A stretch of DNA of 10,835 nucleotides from Holophagales bacterium (lineage in GTDB: Bacteria > Acidobacteriota > Holophagae > Holophagales > Holophagaceae), in NCBI GenBank assembly GCA_031256155.1, contig JAIRRD010000284.1, forward strand, positions 1-10,835, in the 5' to 3' direction. Below are positions 6,511 to 10,835 of the stretch, piece by piece. Below the pieces are notes generated by a model that saw only the letters and a program-made list of their open reading frames with translations, did not search any database and was not told where the DNA came from. The translations under genes and the position numbers were made by a program. Numbering within the stretch: the first letter of the stretch is position 1; each line of letters starts with the position of its first letter.

Positions 6511-6939
6511 ATGAGCGAGTATCGTCACGGAAACCACAGCGTATTCAGCATCCACTTGCATCTTGTGTGGACGACCAACTATAGGAAGGCGATTTTGGCT
6601 GGCGACGTAGGGCTGAAAGTAAGGGAGCTGGTGAGGGAGGTATGTCGTTCCGAGGGTGTAGAAATAATCAAGAGGCATGTATCAAGAAATCATGTGCATT
6701 TGTTCGTTTCGGTTCCGCCCCAAGTTACGATAAATCGACTAGGGCAGAGTCTGAAAGGGAAAAATTCGCACAAGTTGTTGCACAGTTTCGAGTCTTTGCA
6801 GCGGATGTTCTGGGGTAGGCATTTGTGGGCGCGAGAGTATTTTTGTTGCAGTAGCGGCAATGTGACGGATGATGTGATGAAAGCCTACATAGAGCAACAA
6901 AACGAGGATGACGCTGATTTCAAAGTCGAGGGTGAGTGA
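6511..6939 (+). CDS. tnpA: IS200/IS605-family Y1 transposase TnpA
   Basis: The 142-residue protein is the single-strand DNA transposase of the HUH type. The metal-binding His pair is in RNHVHLFVS (H61, H63). The nucleophilic tyrosine is Y126 in VMKAYIEQQ. The N-terminus YRHGNHSVFSIHLHLVWTTNYR is the family's opening strand. Length and motifs match an intact protein, so the element may be active. A GAGG only two bases before the ATG is too close to be a good ribosome binding site, consistent with the low expression of this family, although I cannot show that here. REP-associated transposases (RAYT) are a related group. The palindromes nearby make that worth considering, but the protein's length and hairpin ends fit IS200/IS605 better. 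Confidence 0.88.
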   Translation: MSEYRHGNHSVFSIHLHLVWTTNYRKAILAGDVGLKVRELVREVCRSEGVEIIKRHVSRNHVHLFVSVPPQVTINRLGQSLKGKNSHKLLHSFESLQRMFWGRHLWAREYFCCSSGNVTDDVMKAYIEQQNEDDADFKVEGE

Positions 6940-6966
6940 CGCTCATTGGTGGTGGTATGATGTCTG

Positions 6967-6983
6967 TGCGGCCCTTGGCCGCA
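6967..6983. repeat. Perfect hairpin downstream of tnpA
   Basis: TGCGGCC (6967-6973) and GGCCGCA (6977-6983) flank CTT. It may be a terminator or part of the right-end structure. A second small stem, CAGC/GCTG around TTTA, follows at 6989-7000. Confidence 0.5.
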
Positions 6984-7010
6984 ACCGCCAGCTTTAGCTG
7001 TCAAACGAAG

Positions 7011-7030
7011 CCACCTGCTTTAGCAGGTGG
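7011..7030. repeat. Right-end hairpin of the IS200-like element
   Basis: CCACCTGC and GCAGGTGG pair perfectly around TTTA, directly followed by TCGTTCAC at 7031-7038. This is the probable structure TnpA uses at the right cleavage site. Confidence 0.72.
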
Positions 7031-7034
7031 TCGT

Positions 7035-7454
7035 TCACTTTGAATTCATCAAAAGAAAATTTTCCAGTTTGTCATTCAATGCTTCTCTGTCTTTTGTCTC
7101 ACACTCCCAAACCACTAATATGCTCCAGTTGTCTGCAACCAGAGCATCCAGTGTTTTAGCATCGCGGTCACGATTGGTTTGTCGTTTCTCTTGCCAGAAT
7201 GTACTGTTCGTTGCTGGTGTCACTCTACCGTAAGGACAATTGTGCATGTGCCAAAAGCAACCATGCACAAAAATCAATTTACGTCGTGAAGGAAATACTA
7301 AATCTGGCTTGCCAGGCAGCCCACATCTATGTAATCGGTAGCGGTAGCCAAGTTTATGCACCAGAGAACGCACAATTTTCTCTGGTTTAGTATCTTTGTT
7401 TCTAATGCTCGCCATGTTGCGACTACGTTGTTCAGGCGTGTGTACATCTGTCAT
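7035..7454 (-). CDS. vsr: Very short patch repair endonuclease Vsr
   Basis: Vsr nicks DNA at T:G mismatches formed when 5-methylcytosine deaminates, here presumably in CCWGG sites made by the methyltransferase of the same operon. The 139-residue protein keeps the E. coli Vsr residues at nearly the same numbers: catalytic D51 in GKPDLVF, and H64, C66, H69, H71 and C73 in VHGCFWHMHNC for metal and catalysis, then C118 in VVWECET. The N-terminal TPEQRSRNMASIRNKDTKPE is also typical. The ATG overlaps the nuclease stop as ATGA, so it is the last gene of the cassette. Its TGA stop (7035-7037) lies inside the right tip of the IS200-like element, yet the protein has normal length. Confidence 0.93.
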   Translation of the reverse strand: MTDVHTPEQRSRNMASIRNKDTKPEKIVRSLVHKLGYRYRLHRCGLPGKPDLVFPSRRKLIFVHGCFWHMHNCPYGRVTPATNSTFWQEKRQTNRDRDAKTLDALVADNWSILVVWECETKDREALNDKLENFLLMNSK

Positions 7455-8644
7455 AAACCAAGCTGATCCTTAACGGTCTTAATAAATTCCTCTACTGTCA
7501 ACAAATTGATAGCATGATCCTTCGGATATTTTGTGTGTAGAATTTCAGGAACAACCAGTGAAATTCCAGCTGTGTTCATTTCAGCAAGTTGGTTTTTTGA
7601 GATTCCTTGTTGCAAGGTAATTATGTGTTTTGCTTTGTGCCTAGGAGCTTCATTCAGAACTTGTCGCCAGCGATCCTTGCAAGTTGTTTTCAACCCTAAG
7701 ACAAATAACTTTTCTTTTGGAAATGTCTCATTAAAGTAAGCGTTTTCATCTGGAATTATAATGTCGGGTTTGCCATCTATACCAAGTGAAGGCCGCATTT
7801 TATGAGGAATTCCAACTTCCTTCAACAGGTAACCAATATGATTTTCAAAAGAACGTCCTGCTCTGGTTTTTCGCCTGTTCATAATGCTTGCCGCAGTTTT
7901 CAGAAAATCATCAATGTCCCTGAAAAGTCGACCAGCAACATCATTTTGACAAACCTGACGTTCAACGTATTGAAAGAGTTGATATTCAGTCTGGTAAGCG
8001 CACATCAGAGCTTTATCAGGTGATAATGTCGGGAATTCTTTTTGACATTCCAGCAAAATGGCGCGTACCGTTTCTGAAAATACCTCGCCTTTAGGAAAGG
8101 ATGTGCATTTGACTGAAAATTCACGAATTTTTCGGTCAATACAATTAGCTTCTGTTTCCAATGTTTCTGTGATATGAGGAATTCCATCACGATATACACC
8201 CCCCCATCGTTCAAATGCCTCAACCCCAAGCGCAGACTGAATTTCCTCTATGTCCTCATCGTAGTCCAGTACGTAAGCCATAAACTTATTCTGTGATGTG
8301 GCAATGAGTACAAGAAGATCCCCAACCACATCAGCGGTAAGAAAAGGAAAATCCCTACCGAAACTTGTCAGCCTGTACTCATTTTTCTCTTTAAAATATC
8401 CTGTGATGACCGATTGAGTTTCTCTTCCATCCTGCCAGATAATTGATACTTGATGTTTGCTGTTTTTTCCTTTATCCGGAGGATGTGGCGTGTACATTTT
8501 CCAGATTTCTCCACTATGAGGAAGCAGGAAGCCACATTCATGCGAACCTGTGATACCAACATTGTTGGGTGTTATGAATTTTAATAACGCATTCTTATAA
8601 TTAAGTGCATCTTCAATCGCACGTTCACAGCAGGGTGAAATCAT
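7451..8644 (-). CDS. EcoRII-like type IIE restriction endonuclease
   Basis: The predicted activity is cleavage at CCWGG. At 397 residues it is close to the length of EcoRII (about 404). The C-terminal catalytic domain shows RAGRSFENH (261-269, E267), GKPDIII (D294), Y303, and the signature KTTCKDRWRQVL with K319, K323 and R325. These sit about five positions before the EcoRII residues E271, D299, Y308, K324, K328 and R330. The N-terminal part (about 20-110, GSHECGFLLPHSGEIWKMYTP) corresponds in position to EcoRII's effector-DNA domain, which makes the enzyme depend on a second site. The start overlaps the methyltransferase stop as ATGA, so the nuclease is translated after the protective enzyme. 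No frameshift or missing catalytic residue is seen. The CCWGG specificity is inferred from homology and the partner methylase. Confidence 0.88.
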   Translation of the reverse strand: MISPCCERAIEDALNYKNALLKFITPNNVGITGSHECGFLLPHSGEIWKMYTPHPPDKGKNSKHQVSIIWQDGRETQSVITGYFKEKNEYRLTSFGRDFPFLTADVVGDLLVLIATSQNKFMAYVLDYDEDIEEIQSALGVEAFERWGGVYRDGIPHITETLETEANCIDRKIREFSVKCTSFPKGEVFSETVRAILLECQKEFPTLSPDKALMCAYQTEYQLFQYVERQVCQNDVAGRLFRDIDDFLKTAASIMNRRKTRAGRSFENHIGYLLKEVGIPHKMRPSLGIDGKPDIIIPDENAYFNETFPKEKLFVLGLKTTCKDRWRQVLNEAPRHKAKHIITLQQGISKNQLAEMNTAGISLVVPEILHTKYPKDHAINLLTVEEFIKTVKDQLGL

Positions 8645-9882
8645 TTACTCGCCTTGTTTTCCACTCTATAATTATTTACTTCTGTACGCTTAAGTAAGCA
8701 TCCCTTTTCTACCAGCTTTTCAGCCAGTATTTTCACAATCTGTCTGGCAACTGCTTCTACAACTTTAGGAACAACGGCATTTCCGAATTGACGATACGCT
8801 TGTGTATCAGATACTACTTGATGCTCTTGATATTTCTCATCGAATCCCATCAGCCTAGCACATTCCTTTGGTGTAAGCCTGCGTGGGAGTTTGCTGTTAC
8901 CTTGAAAAATAAGAATTTCTGAACCATCTTTGTAATAACGTGCGCTCAAAGTACGAGCTATTTTTTCTGGTGTAACAAGACCAAAACCAAAACCATTACC
9001 CTTTGCTTTGTGGCTTTCAGCATAGCGTTGCAGATAATTCCACAGATGTGGAGTTAGTGTGTACTTTTCATCGGGCGCAGTTTCCAGAATATCGTCCAGC
9101 CGAGGTTTACGACCTTCTGGTTTTTTGGGGAACTGAAACAAAGGGCGTTGCTTGAACTCGCGTTTGTCAAAACAAACTATATAAACCCGTTCACGATGTT
9201 GAGGAACCCAACCTGCTGCGTCAATCACCTCTGAAAAAATCCAATAGTCCAGTTCATGTAATGTCTCCTGTATAACTGCCCATGTTCTCCCGTTATCATG
9301 TGATCTAAGATTTTTCACATTCTCAAGAAACAACAGAGGGGGGCGCTTTGCTTTGATTATAGTAGCAAGTTGAAAAAATAGATTCCCCTGAGTCGCGCAA
9401 TTGAAACCATGTGCTGTACCAAGGCTATTCCGCTTGGAAACACCTGCGATAGAAAACGGCTGACAAGGAAAACCAGCTGCCAGAATATCATGGTCAGGAA
9501 TGTCAGCAGGCTTGATTTCACGAATATCACCGTGTGGCATATCCCCATGCCATGCCTTATAGGTTTTTTGAGAATATTTATCCCATTCCGAAGAAAACAA
9601 ACAACGACCACCGACCTTTTCTAATGCAATGCGAAAGCCACCAATTCCAGCAAAAAGGTCAACAAAGGTAAAAGGGAGATTTTCAGGAACCGACCTCTCC
9701 ACAATCGTTGAAAGATTTGGAAAAAGGGGTAGATTCAGTTCTAAGCCGTAATCCACCGCTTGATCAAGAACTGATAATACAACTTCCTGTTGGCTCATGT
9801 TGTACTGAATGCGCTGCGCGTCAATCCATGCACGGGTTTTCTGTGGGACATTGCGAACAAGCAACTGATTACCCACTGACAT
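8641..9882 (-). CDS. Dcm/M.EcoRII-like DNA cytosine-5 methyltransferase with ribbon-helix-helix-like N-terminus
   Basis: This 413-residue enzyme would methylate cytosine C5 in CCWGG, protecting the host from its partner nuclease. Motifs in order: I FVDLFAGIGG (73-82), IV GFPCQPFS with catalytic C140, VI ENV (187-189), VIII QHRER (228-232), IX PRRLTPKECARLMGF (333-347), X QFGNAVVP (365-372). Segments KGNGFGFGLV and TLSARYYKDGSEILI closely follow E. coli Dcm, including the recognition region. Residues 4-45 (a beta strand QLLVRNVP, then two helices with a MSQQEV turn) look like a ribbon-helix-helix DNA-binding unit, suggesting autoregulation. I chose the ATG at 9882 because GAGGTGA lies at ideal distance. 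A longer frame from a TTG at 9918 would add twelve cysteine-rich residues and has no such site. Confidence 0.9.
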   Translation of the reverse strand: MSVGNQLLVRNVPQKTRAWIDAQRIQYNMSQQEVVLSVLDQAVDYGLELNLPLFPNLSTIVERSVPENLPFTFVDLFAGIGGFRIALEKVGGRCLFSSEWDKYSQKTYKAWHGDMPHGDIREIKPADIPDHDILAAGFPCQPFSIAGVSKRNSLGTAHGFNCATQGNLFFQLATIIKAKRPPLLFLENVKNLRSHDNGRTWAVIQETLHELDYWIFSEVIDAAGWVPQHRERVYIVCFDKREFKQRPLFQFPKKPEGRKPRLDDILETAPDEKYTLTPHLWNYLQRYAESHKAKGNGFGFGLVTPEKIARTLSARYYKDGSEILIFQGNSKLPRRLTPKECARLMGFDEKYQEHQVVSDTQAYRQFGNAVVPKVVEAVARQIVKILAEKLVEKGCLLKRTEVNNYRVENKASK

Positions 9883-9886
9883 TCGC

Positions 9887-9893
9887 TCACCTC
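9887..9893 (-). promoter_or_regulatory. Ribosome binding site of the methyltransferase
   Basis: Read on the minus strand, GAGGTGA precedes the ATG at 9882 by four bases, with the GAGG core seven bases away. It decides the start in favour of 9882 over the upstream TTG at 9918 and ATGs at 9909 and 9903. Confidence 0.75.
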
Positions 9894-9940
9894 GACAATT
9901 CATACACATCTGGGACAACTTGCTATCAACTCAAAAAATA

Positions 9941-9972
9941 CTAACATATTTTTTTGTTAAGGTTATTTAACA
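9941..9972. promoter_or_regulatory. Operator-like inverted half-sites upstream of the restriction-modification operon
   Basis: Three copies of one hexamer alternate in orientation: CTAACA (9941-9946, one base off), TGTTAA (9955-9960) and TTAACA (9967-9972). They lie in the A/T-rich stretch 59-90 bp upstream of the methyltransferase start, where its promoter must be. Ribbon-helix-helix proteins bind short repeats of this kind, so the site is a candidate target of the enzyme's own N-terminus. I could not place a convincing -35/-10 pair. Confidence 0.35.
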
Positions 9973-9991
9973 TAAATTATTTATATATACT

Positions 9992-10181
9992 TCATGCTAT
10001 CCAACTTAAGTAAGTAGTTCCCCAAGTATTAAGGATGTACAAACCTTTGGTGAGCTTTCAACGACTTTTTGGCACGTGAATATCACTTACCGCAAGCGTA
10101 CGTTTTTAGCATTATTCCTGCTGATTGAAGGTCGTTCTGAACAACCTTAAGCCAATGCTCAAATTTCTCTTGTGAACTCAT
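9992..10181 (-). pseudogene. Decayed HEPN-domain gene remnant
   Basis: The ATG at 10181 opens a 32-codon frame, MSSQEKFEHWLKVVQNDLQ then SAGIML, which matches the start of HEPN-domain proteins (the nuclease/toxin half of MNT-HEPN pairs). It stops at a TGA at 10083-10085. Homology continues in other frames: VIFTCQKVVE downstream of a five-A run where one missing base would restore R-L-R before it (with TAA for a tyrosine codon), then KLTKGLYILNT after a second shift, ending at the TGA at 9992-9994. In order these match the HEPN pattern in which an aromatic strand leads into CQQ-x-VEK-x-x-KGLY. So at least two frameshifts and one nonsense change are present, and the C-terminal half is missing. 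No nucleotidyltransferase partner is seen. I recognise the family from memory only. Confidence 0.62.
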
Positions 10182-10215
10182 TACCATAACAAACCAATTT
10201 TATCCCATTTGCCTG

Positions 10216-10835
10216 TCACCGGCTGTAGATACCCGCCACTTCTTCGGCGTTAAAGCTGGATCTGACGAATGGGCCGGAATATACTGCCGGGATGCCTTGT
10301 TTTTTTGCCATTTCAGCTAATTCGGCAAAACGGTCTGGATGCACGTATTCATGCACGGGCAGTTGGTGTCTGGTTGGGCGCAGATACTGTCCCAGGGTTA
10401 AAATGTCAACTTCCGCCAATGACAAGTCTTTAAAAACGCTCAATAATTGTTTTTCTGTTTCGCCCAAACCAAGCATAAGCCCCGATTTAGTGCGGAAATC
10501 TGCGCCAAAACACGCACGTCCTATGCGTTTTGCCTCGGACAGTACCTCCAGACTGCGCGCATAGTTAGCTCCAGACCTGACACGCGGGTATAGATCAGGC
10601 ACTGTTTCAAGGTTGTGGTTGAAAACAGCAGGGCCAGACGATACCACTCTGGCCACGGCATCTAAATTCCCTTGAAAGTCTGGAACCAAGACCTCAACCT
10701 TCACCCCTTTTTCTTTAATAGCGCGAATCGCGGACGCAAAGTGAGCCGCGCCGCCATCGGGTAAGTCATCCCTTGTAACACTGGTCAGCACGGCAAATTT
10801 GAGTCCCATGGCAGCTACTAGTTCCGCCGTTGAAC
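10216..10835 (-). CDS. lipA: Lipoyl synthase (5' partial, C-terminal two thirds)
   Basis: LipA is a radical SAM enzyme that inserts two sulfurs into protein-bound octanoyl groups, using an auxiliary 4Fe-4S cluster as sulfur source. The visible part covers about 206 of roughly 290 residues: MGLKFAVLTSVTRDDLPDGG, FNHNLETVPDLYPRVRSGA, KSGLMLGLGET, VDILTLGQYLRPT, and the C-terminal SGPFVRSSFNAEE, whose serine is the auxiliary-cluster ligand in the family. The frame is open to the window end, and the in-frame residues before the first visible Met (STAELVAA) also fit LipA, so the start and both Cys motifs lie beyond 10835. It is a housekeeping gene marking the right border of the restriction-modification insertion. 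Demand for Fe-S links it loosely to the Suf genes. Confidence 0.93.
   Translation of the reverse strand, partial: STAELVAAMGLKFAVLTSVTRDDLPDGGAAHFASAIRAIKEKGVKVEVLVPDFQGNLDAVARVVSSGPAVFNHNLETVPDLYPRVRSGANYARSLEVLSEAKRIGRACFGADFRTKSGLMLGLGETEKQLLSVFKDLSLAEVDILTLGQYLRPTRHQLPVHEYVHPDRFAELAEMAKKQGIPAVYSGPFVRSSFNAEEVAGIYSR

Larger units (their letters stand above)
6447..7038 (+). mobile_element. IS200/IS605-family insertion sequence (tnpA only)
   Basis: One Y1 transposase gene lies between two structured ends. The left end has a hairpin at 6460-6479. The right end has a hairpin at 7011-7030 whose arms CCACCTGC and GCAGGTGG flank TTTA, followed by TCGTTCAC, which is the usual look of IS605-group right ends. 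The 11-mer CCAGCTTTAGC occurs near both ends (6477-6487 and 6988-6998). There are no terminal inverted repeats or target duplication, as expected for single-strand transposition. No tnpB is present. The exact tips are approximate: the right tip is probably 7038, and the left tip is somewhere within 6445-6458. Confidence 0.78.

Noticed and set aside
6940..7034. A tnpB gene or a full guide RNA in the IS200-like element
   Set aside because: There is no room for tnpB, and only about 95 bases lie between tnpA and the right tip.
9883..9918. Twelve-residue N-terminal extension of the methyltransferase from a TTG, with two cysteines (MCMNC)
   Set aside because: GAGGTGA sits just before the ATG at 9882, and no comparable site precedes the TTG or the upstream ATGs.
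10083..10085. In-frame TGA in the HEPN remnant as a possible selenocysteine codon
   Set aside because: Homology shifts frame at the same place and again further on, so gene decay explains it better.
6447..10181. Integrative element with attachment-site repeats around the restriction cassette
   Set aside because: No integrase, tRNA end or matching direct repeats were found at the two borders.

Overview
The window looks like a bacterial chromosome segment from an anaerobe rich in iron-sulfur enzymes. The evidence is a tungsten/molybdenum aldehyde:ferredoxin oxidoreductase homologue with its own polyferredoxin, plus a SufS-SufU-Nfu cluster. The taxon cannot be fixed from sequence alone; an anaerobic Desulfobacterota- or Firmicutes-like host is a guess.

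Layout. (1) Bases 1-2154, plus strand: a tightly packed Fe-S assembly operon of sufS (5' end outside the window), sufU and an Nfu-type carrier. (2) Bases 2201-5079, minus strand: polyferredoxin, AOR-family oxidoreductase and a MoaD/ThiS-like protein in transcription order, facing the Suf operon across a 46-bp gap that holds a hairpin. (3) Bases 5080-5401: a gene-free divergent spacer filled with a run of imperfect palindromes. Diverged relatives of two of these lie at 2170-2200 and 6411-6444. (4) Bases 5402-6406, plus strand: a MoaA-like radical SAM protein, which fits as the pterin cofactor supplier for the divergent oxidoreductase. (5) About 6447-7038: an IS200/IS605-type element carrying only tnpA, with hairpin ends. 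Its right tip contains the vsr stop codon. (6) Bases 7035-9882, minus strand: a complete EcoRII/Dcm-type cassette in the order methyltransferase, EcoRII-like nuclease, Vsr mismatch endonuclease. All junctions are ATGA overlaps, and the cassette is visibly more A/T-rich than its neighbours. (7) Bases 9883-10215: an A/T-rich spacer with operator-like half-sites and the remains of a HEPN-domain gene. (8) Bases 10216-10835, minus strand: the C-terminal two thirds of lipoyl synthase (lipA), running off the window.

How the genes fit together. Regions 1, 2, 4 and 8 share a theme of Fe-S cluster supply and enzymes that use Fe-S clusters. The block at 6447-10181 looks like an acquired defence and mobile insertion between housekeeping genes. 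The best candidates for something unusual are the ribbon-helix-helix-like N-terminus on the methyltransferase together with the TTAACA/TGTTAA half-sites upstream, the decayed HEPN gene, the palindrome array, and the extended AOR homologue with an atypical cysteine spacing.
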